From assembly GCF_002929355.1 (NCBI RefSeq), contig NZ_PJIR01000006.1, forward strand, positions 124,001-188,000: DNA of 64,000 nucleotides. The letters run 5' to 3'. Positions 9,368 to 19,486 of this stretch are shown piece after piece (position 1 is the first letter of the stretch; each line of letters begins with the position of its first letter). The translations under genes and the position numbers were made by a program. The stretch is from Arthrobacter sp. B0490. GTDB lineage: Bacteria; Actinomycetota; Actinomycetes; Actinomycetales; Micrococcaceae. A model generated the notes under the pieces. That model made no database searches. It saw only the letters and a list, made by a program, of their open reading frames with translations, and was not told where the DNA came from.

Positions 9368-9832
9368 CTATGCGGCGTCCCGCTCCCGCAGGACGTAGTC
9401 CTCGAGCTTGCCGAGCGTCGCCTCGATGCTCCCGGGGTGCTTGCGGGTGAAGCCCGTCAGCCGGAACACGACCCTCCAGGGCACGGCACGGCCGTCCCAT
9501 TCCTCCCGGACCAGGGTCACGTCGCCGCGGGGCTCGAGGGTGTAGCGCCAGACGTGGGCCGAGAAGTGGCGCCAGGCGATGCGGCGTCCCTCCTCGAACT
9601 CCACCACGCGGTTGAGGATCCTGTAGGGCGCACCCAGCTTCATGTCCATGCCGAACCGCGCGTCCAGCGACAGGCGCGCCGGCCCGTTGGGCTGCTCCCC
9701 GCGCACCGTGCCCGACCCGTCGATCACGCTGTGGAGGGCGGGTGTGGCGAGGACCTCGAAGATGCGTGCGGCCGGCGCGTGGATGAGCCGCTCGCGGGAG
9801 ATGAGGTAGGGGTCGGTGCCGGGAGTCGTCAT
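9368..9832 (-). CDS. SRPBCC-family protein
   Basis: This 154-residue single-domain protein has the START/Bet v1-like pattern. It has an N-terminal strand SRERLIHAPAARIFEVLATPALHSVIDGSG, a middle section of beta strands (YRILNRVVEFEEGRRIAWRHF) and a long C-terminal helix (IEATLGKLEDYVLRE). Such proteins bind hydrophobic ligands or catalyse cyclisation and dehydration, and no specific function can be assigned. It is downstream of and co-directional with the alcohol dehydrogenase but separated from it by a hairpin terminator, so it is probably transcribed separately. Confidence 0.8.
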   Translation of the reverse strand: MTTPGTDPYLISRERLIHAPAARIFEVLATPALHSVIDGSGTVRGEQPNGPARLSLDARFGMDMKLGAPYRILNRVVEFEEGRRIAWRHFSAHVWRYTLEPRGDVTLVREEWDGRAVPWRVVFRLTGFTRKHPGSIEATLGKLEDYVLRERDAA

Positions 9833-9862
9833 CCCCCCATTCTGCCGGTCCGCCGGACCGGC

Positions 9863-9890
9863 GACGGGCCCCTCTCCGGTGGGGCCCGTC
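9863..9890 (-). terminator. Hairpin terminator after the alcohol dehydrogenase
   Basis: A 10-bp perfect GC stem (9863-9872 with 9881-9890) with an 8-nt loop lies just downstream of the stop at 9903. Confidence 0.7.
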
Positions 9891-9902
9891 GTCCGGCGCC
9901 GA

Positions 9903-10958
9903 TCAGGGCCTGAGCAGCACCTTGATGGCGCGGCGCTCGTCCATGGCCTTGTACGCCTCCGCGGCGTCCTCGAGGGGCATCTCGACGTCGAACACCCGTC
10001 CGGGGTCGATCGTGCCGTCGAGGACGTCCTTCAGCAGTTCGGGGATGTAGGTGTGGGCGGGTGCCATGCCGCCGCCGACGGTGATGTTCTTCGCGAACAG
10101 GACCCCGATGGGCAGTTCGGGCCCGCCCGCGGGGACGCCGACGAAGCCGAGGTGGCCGCCGGGACGCGTGCTGCGCAGGGCCTGGTCCATCGATTCCTTG
10201 GTGCCCACGCATTCGAGCACGGAGTCGGCGAGTACTCCCCCGAGCAGTTCGCGGACCTTCGCCACACCCTCGTCGCCGCGCTCGGCCACGATGTCGGTGG
10301 CCCCGAACTCGCGGGCGAGGGCCTGGCGGTCCTCGTGGCGGGACATCGCGATGATGCGCTCCGCGCCGAGGCGCTTGGCGGCCAGGACACCGCACAGGCC
10401 CACTGCGCCGTCGCCCACGACGACGACGGTGCTGCCCGGGCCCACGTTCGCCGACACGGCGGCGTGGTGGCCCGTGGACATGACGTCGGAGAGGGTCAGC
10501 AGGCTCGCCGTGAGGGCGGCGTCGGGCCCGGAGACGCCCTCGACCTTGCGCAGCGTGCCGTCCGCCTGCGGCACGCGCACGGCTTCGCCCTGGGCGCCCT
10601 GCACGAAGTCGCCGTGCTCGTCGGTGCTGCCCCAGCCCACGAGGTGGTCGCACGCGACGGTGACGCCGTCGAGGCATGGGGGGCACGCGCCGCAGCTGCC
10701 GACGAAGGGCGCGATCACGAAGTCGCCGACCGCGAGGTCCGCCACGTCGTCGCCGACCGACTCCACGACACCGACGAACTCGTGGCCGATCGCCTTGGGC
10801 TCCTTGGTGGGCCGGACGCCCCGGTAGGGCCAGAGGTCCGAGCCGCAGACGCACGAGGCCGTGACCCTCACGACCGCGTCGGTGGAGCGGAGGATGGTCG
10901 GGTAGTCGCGGTCCTCGACGCGGATATCGCCCGGTCCGTGGATGATGGTGGCGCGCAT
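9903..10958 (-). CDS. Zinc-dependent alcohol dehydrogenase (MDR family)
   Basis: This 351-residue medium-chain dehydrogenase has the catalytic zinc site in VTASCVCGSDLWPYRG and a GHEFVGVVESVGDDV box. The structural zinc cysteine cluster is represented by CGACPPCLDGVTVAC, and the Rossmann NAD(P) motif by VVVVGDGAVGLCGVLAA. It closely resembles the TDH/IMP dehydrogenase-like subgroup frequent in actinobacteria. The true substrate (an alcohol or polyol) is unknown. I chose ATG 10958, which has AGGAGATC directly upstream, over the longer frame to 11009. Confidence 0.9.
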   Translation of the reverse strand: MRATIIHGPGDIRVEDRDYPTILRSTDAVVRVTASCVCGSDLWPYRGVRPTKEPKAIGHEFVGVVESVGDDVADLAVGDFVIAPFVGSCGACPPCLDGVTVACDHLVGWGSTDEHGDFVQGAQGEAVRVPQADGTLRKVEGVSGPDAALTASLLTLSDVMSTGHHAAVSANVGPGSTVVVVGDGAVGLCGVLAAKRLGAERIIAMSRHEDRQALAREFGATDIVAERGDEGVAKVRELLGGVLADSVLECVGTKESMDQALRSTRPGGHLGFVGVPAGGPELPIGVLFAKNITVGGGMAPAHTYIPELLKDVLDGTIDPGRVFDVEMPLEDAAEAYKAMDERRAIKVLLRP

Positions 10959-11033
10959 GTGATCTCCTAGAAAGGTTGCCTGACGCAATTGGTGGTCCCC
11001 TGTCGCCACCTTACAAGCAGCGCGGCCGGGGCC

Positions 11034-11186
11034 CTACCGCTGCGCGGTCCCGGTGGCGGACGTGAACTCGTGCTCCAGTTCCTCGAGGGTGCGTCCCCGG
11101 GTCTCCGGGATGCAGCGGCACGCGAAGGCGATGGCCCCGACACCGAGGACCACGAAGACGAAGAACGTGGTCGAGATGCCGGGCCC
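11034..11186 (-). pseudogene. C-terminal remnant of an MFS sugar porter
   Basis: Translating the minus strand up to the TAG at 11034-11036 gives about 48 residues containing a final membrane helix (STTFFVFVVLGVGAIAF) followed by CIPETRGRTLEELEHEF. PETRGRTLEELE is the signature at the end of the last helix of sugar-porter MFS transporters. Nothing upstream of about 11186 continues the family, and there is no start codon, so only the last tenth of the gene survives. It lies between the alcohol dehydrogenase and the sucD terminator. Confidence 0.75.
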
Positions 11187-11233
11187 CCGGGACGCGGGGC
11201 CGTCGCCGCCGTCCCGGCTCTCCCGGGAAACGG

Positions 11234-11269
11234 GACAGCCTCCCCCGCGCGGACGCGGAGGAGGCTGTC
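11234..11269 (-). terminator. Hairpin terminator after sucD
   Basis: The outer 10-bp stem (11234-11243 with 11260-11269) and inner 5-bp stem, with one mismatch, start 13 bp past the sucD stop. Confidence 0.8.
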
Positions 11270-11281
11270 GGAGCAGTGCTG

Positions 11282-12184
<903 letters not shown>

Positions 12185-12193
12185 GGGGAACCC

Positions 12194-13360
12194 TTACTTT
12201 CCGTAGGCCAGCGCGGCGGCCTTGTCGGCGCCTTCGTCCATGGTGTCGGCGAGGGTGACCAGCGGGTGGTTCGCCTCGGCGAGGATGCGGCGGCCCTCTT
12301 CGACGTTGTTGCCGTCGAGGCGCACGACGAGGGGCTTGTTGGCCTCGTCGCCGAGGATCTCGAGGGCCTTGACGATGCCGTTGGCGACGGCGTCGCAGGC
12401 GGTGATGCCGCCGAAGACGTTCACGAAGACGCTCTTGACCTGGCTGTCGCCGAGGATGACGTCGAGACCGGCTGCCATGACCTCGGCGGACGCTCCGCCT
12501 CCGATGTCGAGGAAGTTGGCGGGCTTCACGTTGCCGTGGGCCTCGCCGGCGTAGGCGACGACGTCCAGGGTGGACATGACCAGCCCCGCGCCGTTGCCGA
12601 TGATGCCGACCTCGCCGTCGAGCTTGACGTAGTTGAGGTCGTGCTCCTTGGCCTTGGCCTCGAGGGGATCGGCCGAATCCTTGTCCTCGAGCGCGGCGTG
12701 CTCGGCGTGGCGGAACTCCGCGTTCTCGTCGATGGTGACCTTGCCGTCCAGGGCGATGATGTCGCCACTGCCGGTCTTGACGAGCGGGTTGACCTCGACG
12801 AGCGTGGCGTCCTCCTTCACGAAGACGTCCCACAGTCTGAGGATGGTGGCGACGACGCCGTCACGGAGTTCGGGGGCGAAGCCCGCGGCGTCGACGATCT
12901 CCTCGGCCTTGGCCTGGTCGATCCCGGTTCCCGGGTCCACGGCGATGCGTGCCAGGGCCTCGGGGCGCTCGACGGCGAGCTGCTCGATCTCCATGCCGCC
13001 CTCCACCGAGCACATGGCCAGGTAGTTGCGGTTGGACCGGTCGAGCAGGACGGAGAAGTAGTACTCCTCGGCGATGTCGGCGCCCTGCGCGATCATCACC
13101 TTGTGGACCGTGTGTCCCTTGATGTCCATGCCGAGGATGTCCGACGCGTAGGAGTAGGCCTCGTCGGGGGTCTTGGCCACCTTGACGCCGCCGGCCTTGC
13201 CGCGGCCGCCGACCTTGACCTGGGCCTTGACCACGACGACGCCACCGATCTTCTCGGCTGCTGCCTTAGCTTCTTCCGGGGTGTGCGCCACGATGCCGGC
13301 AAGCACGGGAACCCCGTGCGCCTCGAAAAGATCGCGCGCCTGATATTCAAACAGGTCCAC
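12194..13360 (-). CDS. sucC: Succinyl-CoA synthetase (ADP-forming) beta subunit
   Basis: This 388-residue protein has an N-terminal ATP-grasp domain ([19 protein letters not shown], then [18 protein letters not shown]) and a C-terminal CoA-ligase domain with [14 protein letters not shown] and [16 protein letters not shown]. It provides the nucleotide- and succinate-binding part of the SucCD enzyme. It starts with GTG at 13360, with AAGGA about 12 nt upstream. The leader carries an 8-bp inverted repeat (13364-13371 / 13404-13411) close to the start. It is the first gene of the sucCD operon. Confidence 0.97.
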   Translation of the reverse strand: MDLFEYQARDLFEAHGVPVLAGIVAHTPEEAKAAAEKIGGVVVVKAQVKVGGRGKAGGVKVAKTPDEAYSYASDILGMDIKGHTVHKVMIAQGADIAEEYYFSVLLDRSNRNYLAMCSVEGGMEIEQLAVERPEALARIAVDPGTGIDQAKAEEIVDAAGFAPELRDGVVATILRLWDVFVKEDATLVEVNPLVKTGSGDIIALDGKVTIDENAEFRHAEHAALEDKDSADPLEAKAKEHDLNYVKLDGEVGIIGNGAGLVMSTLDVVAYAGEAHGNVKPANFLDIGGGASAEVMAAGLDVILGDSQVKSVFVNVFGGITACDAVANGIVKALEILGDEANKPLVVRLDGNNVEEGRRILAEANHPLVTLADTMDEGADKAAALAYGK

Positions 13361-13363
13361 TTA

Positions 13364-13411
13364 GCTAAAGTCCTTCTACGTCGAAGTAGGTTTACAAGAG
13401 GGAACTTTAGC
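13364..13411 (-). promoter_or_regulatory. Inverted repeat in the sucC leader
   Basis: GCTAAAGT at 13364-13371 is perfectly complementary to ACTTTAGC at 13404-13411, and a smaller hairpin (CTTC..GAAG) nests between them. The structure sits immediately before the GTG and encloses the ribosome site, so it could influence translation. A TAGTCT -10-like box lies at 13435-13440 on the minus strand. The functional reading is inference. Confidence 0.4.
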
Positions 13412-13537
13412 CCCTCGGGCCTGAGGCCTTCCCCAGACTACCGCTTTAGTGAGTAAGGCCACAGTTCTATCCTGTGTAGAAATATCGGCCCTGTTCGTTG
13501 GGGGTTTTCACCCGGATTCCGCGACCGCCTCGCGGGA

Positions 13538-16003
13538 TCAGGCCACCTTGGTGAGCGGCGCGTAGCGCAGCAGCAGCCGCTTCTCCCCGATGTCGAACCG
13601 GACCTTGGCGACGGTCTTGTCGCCGGCACCCTCGACGGACAGGACCGTGCCGTTGCCGAAGCTCGCATGGTTGACCTTGTCCCCTGCCGCGACGGAGACC
13701 ACCTCCTTCTGGGGCTGCACGCGCCCCACGGCCTTCGACGGCGCCGTGCCGCTGCCGTTGAAGCCCCCGCCGCTGGCGCCCCAGTAGGACCCGCTGAACC
13801 GCGGACCGCTGATGCTGCCGCCCGTGGTCCACGCGGGTTTCGCCGCACCCTCGCGCTTCCAGAGGATGAGGTCCTCGGGGATCTCGCTGACGAACTGGCT
13901 CGCCGGGTTGTACTGGCTCTGGCCCCACATGCTGCGCACCTCGGAGCGGGTGACGTAGAGGCGCTGCCGGGCACGCGTCAGGCCGACGTACGCCAGCCGC
14001 CGCTCCTCGGCGAGTTCCTTGGGATCGGTGGCGGACCGCTGGTGCGGGAAGATCCCCTGTTCCATGCCGGTCAGGAACACCACGGGGAATTCGAGGCCCT
14101 TGGCGGTGTGCAGGGTCATGAGCGTCACGACGCCCTGGCGGCGCGCCTCCTCGACCGCCCGCTGGACGTCCGCGGCCGAGCCGTCGGGGGCGTCGGGGAT
14201 CTGGTCGGCGTCCGCCACGAGGGACACCTGTTCCAGGAAGTCGCCCAGCGTGCCCTCGGGATTGTCCCGCTCGAACTCACGCACGACGGCGACGAGCTCC
14301 GCGAGGTTCTCGACGCGGGACTCGTCCTGCGGGTCGTTGCTCGTCCGCAGCTGCTCGAGGTACCCGGTCTGCTCCAGCACGGCCTCGAGGGCGGCGGACG
14401 CTCCGGAGCCGCTCGCGACCTCCGCGAGGTCGTCGATGAGCTTGACGAACCCGGCCACCGCGTTGACGGAGCGCGTCGCCATACCGGGCGCCTGGTCGGC
14501 GCGACGGAGGGCCTCCATGAAGCTGACGCGCTCGCGCTCGCTGAGCGCGGCGATCGCGTACTCGGCGCGGTCGCCGATGCCGCGCTTGGGTTCGTTGAGG
14601 ACCCGGCGCAGGTTGACGACGTCGTCGGAGTTCACGAGGACCCGCAGGTACGCCAGGGCGTCCTTGATCTCCTTGCGCTCGTAGAACCGGGTGCCGCCGA
14701 CCACCTTGTAGGGCAGGCCCACCCGCAGCAGGATCTCCTCGATGGACCGCGACTGGGCGTTCGTGCGGTAGAAGATCGCGACGTCGCCGGGACGGAGGCC
14801 GTCCTCGTCCTGCAGGCGGTCGATCTCCTCGGCGATGAAGCGGGCTTCCTCGTGCTCGTTCTCGCCGACGTAGCCCACGATCTTCTCGCCGCTGCCCTCG
14901 GCGGTCCACAGGCGCTTCTCCGGGCGGTTCGGGTTGCGGGAGATCACGGCGTTGGCCGCACTGAGGATGTTCTGGGTGGAGCGGTAGTTCTGCTCGAGCA
15001 GGATGGTGCGGGCGCTCGGATAGTCGTTCTCGAACTCGACGATGTTGCGCACGTCCGCGCCGCGGAACGCGTAGATGGACTGGTCCGAGTCGCCCACGAC
15101 GGTCAGTTCCGCCGGGTCCTCGGAGGACTCCCCCGGCACCCCGACGATCTCCCGGACGAGCGCGTACTGCGCATGGTTGGTGTCCTGGTACTCGTCGACG
15201 AGCACGTGCCGGAAGCGCCGCCGGTAGTAGTCAGCCACACCGGGGAAGGCCCGGAACATGAAGACCGTCTGCGCGATCAGGTCGTCGAAGTCCATGGCGT
15301 TGGCCTGGCGCATGCGCTGGGCGTAGCCCGTGTAGACCTCGGCGACGGCCATCTCGAAGGGGTCGGACGGATCGGCGGCGGAGGCGAAGGACTCCTCGTC
15401 GATCAGCTCGTTCTTGAGCGCCGAGATCTTGTGCTGGATGGCCTTGGGGGCGAACTTCTTCGGGTCGAGGTCCAGGCCCTTGGCGACGAGCGTGACGAGG
15501 CGCAGCGTGTCCGCGGAGTCGTAGATCGAGAAGTTCGAGTTGAGGCCCACCGAGGCGGCCTCGCGCCGGAGGATCCTCACGCACGAGGAGTGGAACGTGG
15601 AGATCCACATGCGCTTCGCGACGTCGCCGATGAGGGCCTCGATACGCTCGCGCATCTCGGCGGCTGCCTTGTTGGTGAACGTGATGGCGAGGATCTGGCC
15701 CGGGTGGGAACGGCCGGTGGCGAGCAGGTACGCGATCCGGTGGCTCAGCACGCGGGTCTTGCCGGACCCGGCCCCGGCGACGATCAGCAGCGGCGACCCG
15801 CCGTGCTTCACGGCTTCCTCCTGCTGCGGGTTCAGTCCCACCAGGAGTTCCTGCGCACGGTGCGCGTCGACGCCCACGCGCGACGGCACGTGCTCGGTGG
15901 CGGGGTCCGCGGACCCGTCGGCCGTCGCCATCGCCGCCTCGCGTGCACGCTTCTTCTCGGCGGGCGTGGGCGGGGAGACGTAGGGATCGAAGAGCATGTC
16001 CAT
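13538..16003 (-). CDS. pcrA: ATP-dependent DNA helicase UvrD/PcrA
   Basis: This 821-residue superfamily 1A 3'-5' helicase would act in nucleotide excision repair and replication-fork clearance. In order it shows the Q motif LNPQQEEAV, Walker A AGAGSGKTRVL (about 76-85), motif Ia ITFTNKAAAEM, motif II VDEYQDTN, motif III VVGDSDQSIYAFRGAD, motif IV LEQNYRST, motif V LMTLHTAKGLEF and motif VI VGLTRARQRLYV. The basic C-terminal Tudor-like segment GDKVNHASFGNGTVLSVEG is the PcrA RNA-polymerase-binding module. The length is normal for actinobacterial PcrA. ATG at 15997 is an alternative start two residues in. Confidence 0.96.
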   Translation of the reverse strand: MDMLFDPYVSPPTPAEKKRAREAAMATADGSADPATEHVPSRVGVDAHRAQELLVGLNPQQEEAVKHGGSPLLIVAGAGSGKTRVLSHRIAYLLATGRSHPGQILAITFTNKAAAEMRERIEALIGDVAKRMWISTFHSSCVRILRREAASVGLNSNFSIYDSADTLRLVTLVAKGLDLDPKKFAPKAIQHKISALKNELIDEESFASAADPSDPFEMAVAEVYTGYAQRMRQANAMDFDDLIAQTVFMFRAFPGVADYYRRRFRHVLVDEYQDTNHAQYALVREIVGVPGESSEDPAELTVVGDSDQSIYAFRGADVRNIVEFENDYPSARTILLEQNYRSTQNILSAANAVISRNPNRPEKRLWTAEGSGEKIVGYVGENEHEEARFIAEEIDRLQDEDGLRPGDVAIFYRTNAQSRSIEEILLRVGLPYKVVGGTRFYERKEIKDALAYLRVLVNSDDVVNLRRVLNEPKRGIGDRAEYAIAALSERERVSFMEALRRADQAPGMATRSVNAVAGFVKLIDDLAEVASGSGASAALEAVLEQTGYLEQLRTSNDPQDESRVENLAELVAVVREFERDNPEGTLGDFLEQVSLVADADQIPDAPDGSAADVQRAVEEARRQGVVTLMTLHTAKGLEFPVVFLTGMEQGIFPHQRSATDPKELAEERRLAYVGLTRARQRLYVTRSEVRSMWGQSQYNPASQFVSEIPEDLILWKREGAAKPAWTTGGSISGPRFSGSYWGASGGGFNGSGTAPSKAVGRVQPQKEVVSVAAGDKVNHASFGNGTVLSVEGAGDKTVAKVRFDIGEKRLLLRYAPLTKVA

Positions 16004-16085
16004 GGTGCATCAAGTCTAGGCCGTGCCCCCGACACTCCCCTCCGCCGGGCGGGGCCCGCCCCTCGGCCTCGGCCATACTGGAGGA

Positions 16086-16700
16086 GTGGCAAAGACAAGG
16101 GCCCAGATCGCACGCAAGCACGCGACGCCCGCACCGCAGTCCCCTCCCGCGCAGGGCAGGCAGGGCAACGGGTCGCTCGTGGTCATCGCCGCGGCCGTCG
16201 CGGCCCTGTTCCTCTTCTGGTACTTCCACCTGCTCACGCTCGGCCAGATGACGCAGCTGTCCGGCGGCCTCACCATGCCCGACATGATGGTCGGCGGGTA
16301 CGACGTCGACTACGTCCGGCGCCTGTACGAGGAGATGGACGACGACGCCCGCGGCCAGCTGAGCTACCTGCACCGCACGGCGGGCACGCTCTTCCCCCTC
16401 ATCTTCGCGTTCGCGTGGCTCCTGCTGATCCAGCTCAATGCGGGACGTCGCCGGCTGCGCTGGGCCCTGTGGTCCCCGGTCCTCCTGTTCGTCGTGGTCG
16501 ACCTGTGGGAGAACATCGCGATCGACTCCGTGCTGGCCCAGGCGACCGCCGACCCGGGGGCCGTGGCCCTCGCCGCGACGCTGACCGTCCTGCGCTGGGT
16601 ACTGCTCGCCCTGAGCCTCGGAGCCGGTGCGCTGGCCGTCTTCCTGCCCCCGCGCCTCCGGGCGTCGGCCGGGCAGGAAACCGCGGCGGTGAGCAGGTAA
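16086..16700 (+). CDS. Hypothetical membrane protein, four helices
   Basis: This 204-residue protein starts at GTG 16086 with a basic N-terminus (VAKTRAQIARKHA). It has a first membrane helix at about 32-50, then an acidic loop (YVRRLYEEMDDDARGQLSYLHR) and three more hydrophobic segments ending near residue 190. I recognise no functional family. A CATACT -10 box at 16074-16079 stands seven bases before the GTG, so the transcript is probably leaderless. It is divergent from pcrA and directly upstream of tRNA-Arg. Confidence 0.75.
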   Translation: MAKTRAQIARKHATPAPQSPPAQGRQGNGSLVVIAAAVAALFLFWYFHLLTLGQMTQLSGGLTMPDMMVGGYDVDYVRRLYEEMDDDARGQLSYLHRTAGTLFPLIFAFAWLLLIQLNAGRRRLRWALWSPVLLFVVVDLWENIAIDSVLAQATADPGAVALAATLTVLRWVLLALSLGAGALAVFLPPRLRASAGQETAAVSR

Positions 16701-16736
16701 GCTGGGACCGCCGGATCGGTGGACCACCCGATCCCG

Positions 16737-16810
16737 GCCTCTGTAGCTCAGTAGGATAGAGCGTCCCTCTCCTAAAGGGAAGGTCGTCGGTTCGATTCCG
16801 GCCAGGGGCA
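16737..16810 (+). tRNA. tRNA-Arg (anticodon CCU)
   Basis: A complete cloverleaf folds by eye. The acceptor GCCTCTG pairs with CAGGGGC, the D stem GCTC with GAGC, the anticodon stem TCCCT with AGGGA around loop CTCCTAA (anticodon CCT, reading AGG), and the T stem GTCGG with CCGGC around TTCGATT. The discriminator is A and the 3' CCA is not encoded, as is common in actinobacteria. It is followed 14 bp later by a strong terminator. Confidence 0.95.
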
Positions 16811-16824
16811 CACGGCAGCATCAC

Positions 16825-16862
16825 GAAGGGAGGGAGGACGGGCATCCGTCCTCCCTCCCTTC
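16825..16862 (+). terminator. Terminator after tRNA-Arg
   Basis: A 17-bp perfect stem (16825-16841 with 16846-16862) with a GCAT loop lies immediately downstream of the tRNA. Confidence 0.85.
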
Positions 16863-16945
16863 CGCCTGCGGGGTCGCTCGGACACCAGGGCGACGATCCG
16901 ATGGATCCGCGGACCGTCCGGGTGTCGCGCGACGGGAGGGACCGC

Positions 16946-17362
16946 ATGGCCGACGTCCCGACGATCACCGTCACGGCCCTGTGCCTGGTCGACGACCGCG
17001 GGCGCCTCCTGCTCGTCCGGAAGCGCGGGACGAGCCTGTTCATGCAGCCCGGCGGCAAGCCGGAACCGGGCGAGACCCCCGCGGAGACCGGGACGCGGGA
17101 GCTGTCCGAGGAACTGGGCCTGGCCGTGCGGCCCGCGGACCTCACGCTCCTCGGCACATGGCGCGGACCGGCGGCCAACGAGGCGGACACGCTCCTCGTC
17201 GCCACCGTCTTCCTCTGCCCCCTGACGGCGGAACCGCTGCCGGCCGCGGAGATCGAGGAGCTCGCGTGGCTCGACCTCGGCGGCGCCGCGGGACGCCGGG
17301 ACCTCGCCCCGCTGCTGACCGACTACGTGGTCCCCCTCCTGCTCGGGTCGAGGAACGCCTAG
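16946..17362 (+). CDS. Nudix hydrolase
   Basis: This 138-residue protein has a complete Nudix box beginning GGKPEPGETPAETGTRELSEELGL, matching G-x5-E-x7-RE-x2-EE-x-G, so it is a Mg2+-dependent pyrophosphohydrolase of a nucleoside-diphosphate-linked substrate. The upstream strand VTALCLVDDRGRLLLVRKRGTSLFMQ and terminal strands complete the fold. I chose ATG 16946, with GGGAGGG six bases upstream, over ATG 16901, which has no ribosome site. Its last four bases overlap the end of the convergent ABC transporter gene. The substrate is unknown. Confidence 0.88.
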   Translation: MADVPTITVTALCLVDDRGRLLLVRKRGTSLFMQPGGKPEPGETPAETGTRELSEELGLAVRPADLTLLGTWRGPAANEADTLLVATVFLCPLTAEPLPAAEIEELAWLDLGGAAGRRDLAPLLTDYVVPLLLGSRNA

Positions 17363-19266
17363 ACGCCGCTGAGGGCTTCGGGCTCCTCGTCCACCGCTAC
17401 GTTCTTCTGCACCGCGAACTGCGTGCGGTGCAGTTCCTCGTACCGGCCGCCGAGGGCCAGCAGCTGGTCGTGCGAGCCGCGCTCAACGATCGAGCCGTCC
17501 TCGACCACGAGGATCATGTCGGCGCTGCGGATGGTCGACAGCCGGTGCGCGATCACCATCGCCGTCCGGCCCGCGAGCGCTTCGCTCAGTGCCGCCTGCA
17601 CTGCCGCCTCCGACGTCGAGTCCAGTGCGGCCGTCGCCTCGTCGAGGATGACGACGCGCGGGTGGGCGAGCAGGAGCCGGGCGATGGTCATGCGCTGGCG
17701 CTCACCGCCGGAGAGCCGGTAGCCGCGCTCACCGACCATGGTGTCGAGCTGGTCGGGCAGCGACCGGACGAGCGGCTCGAGCCGCGCGCGCCGGACGGCG
17801 TCCCACACCTCGTCCTCGGTGGCCTCCGGCCGGGCGAGCCGGAGGTTGGCGAGGATCGTCTCGTGGAACAGGTGGCCGTCCTGGGTCACCATGCCGAGCG
17901 TCTCGCGCATCGACGCGAAGGTCACGTCCCGCACGTCGGCTCCCGCCAGGCGGACCGCCCCGCTGTCGACGTCGTACAGGCGGGCGAGGAGCTGGGCGAT
18001 GGTCGACTTCCCGGCGCCCGAGGTGCCCACGAGGGCGACGGTCTGCCCGGCCTCGATCCTGAAGGACACACCGTGGAGCACCTCCTCGCCGCCCCGCGTG
18101 TCCAGCGTGGAGACCTCCTCGAGGGAGGCGAGCGAGACCTTGTCGGCGGACGGGTACGCGAACCGGACGTCGTCGAACTCCACCGAGACGGGGCCCGCGG
18201 GCACGCGTCCGGCGTCCGGCTTCTCCTGGATGAGGGGCTGCAGGTCGAGCACCTCGAAGACGCGCTCGAAGCTGACGATCGCGCTCATGATCTCCACGCG
18301 CGCGTTCGCGAGGCTCGTGAGCGGTGCGTAGAGCCGCGTGAGCAGGAGGGCGAGTGTCACGACCTCGCCGGTGTCGAGCTGTCCCCGGAGCGCCAGGAAG
18401 CCGCCGAGTCCGTAGACGAGGGCCAGCGCCAGCGCGGAGACGAGCATGAGGGCCGTGAAGAACACGAACTGCAGCATCGCCGTCCGCACCCCGATGTCCC
18501 GCACGCGTGCCGCGCGGACCCGGAACTCCTCGGACTCCTCGTCGGGCCTGCCGAAGAGCTTCACCAGGGTGGCGCCGGGAGCGGAGAAGCGCTCGGTCAT
18601 CTGCGTGCTCATGGCCGAGTTGTGGTCCGCGGCCTCGCGGCGGAGCGCGGCGAGGCGGCTGCCCATGCGGCGGGCGGGCACGAGGAAGACGGGCAGCATG
18701 ACGACGGCGAGCACCGTGACGAGCCACGACGTGCTCAGCATGACCGCGAGCGTGAGGATCAGCGCCACGAGGTTGGTGACCACGCCGGAGAGCGTGCCGC
18801 TGAAGGCCTGCTGCGCGCCGATGACGTCGTTGTTCAGCCGGCTCACCAGGGCGCCCGTGCGGGTGCGGGTGAAGAAGGCGATCGGCATCTTCTGGACGTG
18901 GTTGAAGACGGCCGTGCGGAGGTCCAGGATCACGCCCTCGCCGATGCGTGCCGAGTACCAGCGCGTCACGAGGGACACTGCCGCGTCGGCGACGGCCACG
19001 AGCGCGATGACGACGGCGAGCCGGACGACGGTGCCCGTTTCGCCGTCGGCGACGATCACGTCCACCACCTGGCCGGCGAGGACCGGCGTCGCGACGGCGA
19101 GAAACGCGCCGACCACGGACAGGAGGATGAACAGCACGAGCTTCGACCGGTAGGGGACGGCGAACGTGAGGATCCGGCGCAGCGACTCCCGGGAGAACCC
19201 GTGCTTCGTGTCCTTCGCCGTCGAGATCCTGTACAGCGAGCTCCAGGCCGCGCCTTCCATGCTCAT
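17359..19266 (-). CDS. ABC exporter, fused permease and ATPase (half-transporter)
   Basis: This ~635-residue type IV ABC exporter has a transmembrane domain with six helices (about residues 35-320, including a WYSARIGEGVILDLRTAVF coupling region). The ATPase follows, with Walker A GTSGAGKST near 415-422, Q-loop VTQDGHL, signature LSGGERQRM, Walker B VVILDEATAALD and H-loop IAHRLST. It probably homodimerises and exports a lipid or drug-like substrate. ATG 19266 has GGAAGG upstream and is preferred over 19281. The 3' ends of this gene and the Nudix gene overlap by 4 bp. Confidence 0.92.
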   Translation of the reverse strand: MSMEGAAWSSLYRISTAKDTKHGFSRESLRRILTFAVPYRSKLVLFILLSVVGAFLAVATPVLAGQVVDVIVADGETGTVVRLAVVIALVAVADAAVSLVTRWYSARIGEGVILDLRTAVFNHVQKMPIAFFTRTRTGALVSRLNNDVIGAQQAFSGTLSGVVTNLVALILTLAVMLSTSWLVTVLAVVMLPVFLVPARRMGSRLAALRREAADHNSAMSTQMTERFSAPGATLVKLFGRPDEESEEFRVRAARVRDIGVRTAMLQFVFFTALMLVSALALALVYGLGGFLALRGQLDTGEVVTLALLLTRLYAPLTSLANARVEIMSAIVSFERVFEVLDLQPLIQEKPDAGRVPAGPVSVEFDDVRFAYPSADKVSLASLEEVSTLDTRGGEEVLHGVSFRIEAGQTVALVGTSGAGKSTIAQLLARLYDVDSGAVRLAGADVRDVTFASMRETLGMVTQDGHLFHETILANLRLARPEATEDEVWDAVRRARLEPLVRSLPDQLDTMVGERGYRLSGGERQRMTIARLLLAHPRVVILDEATAALDSTSEAAVQAALSEALAGRTAMVIAHRLSTIRSADMILVVEDGSIVERGSHDQLLALGGRYEELHRTQFAVQKNVAVDEEPEALSGV

Positions 19267-19381
19267 TGCGATTCCTTCCATGGATGCCAGTGCCGGCTGG
19301 GGACGGCCGGTGTCTGGACCCCCGGCGCAACACTTCGGAACAATAAGTGCATGCTCCGGTGTTCACCTCAGTAGTGTTCGA

Positions 19382-19404
19382 CTCCGGTCCCGACCGGGAC
19401 GGAG
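19382..19404 (+). other. GC hairpin in the leader of the amino-acid ABC operon
   Basis: CTCCG and TCCC pair with GGGA and CGGAG (one bulged G) about 80 bp before the ATG of the binding-protein gene. It could be a terminator, an attenuator or incidental. I could not match the 205-bp leader to any riboswitch class. Confidence 0.35.
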
Positions 19405-19486
19405 ATACGTAGGGTTCAAGCCGTTCCCGGCGCCTTCTATTTCCCCACCGGCCGTGTCCGCCCCCACGAAACCGAAGGAAGCCCCC

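Noticed and set aside
16737..16810. tRNA-Arg as an integration (att) site
   Set aside because: There is no duplicated 3' end, integrase or foreign-looking DNA downstream; a terminator and a normal chromosomal gene follow.
19282..19486. SAM or other riboswitch upstream of the amino-acid ABC operon
   Set aside because: There is only one modest hairpin, and none of the conserved cores of known classes could be aligned.
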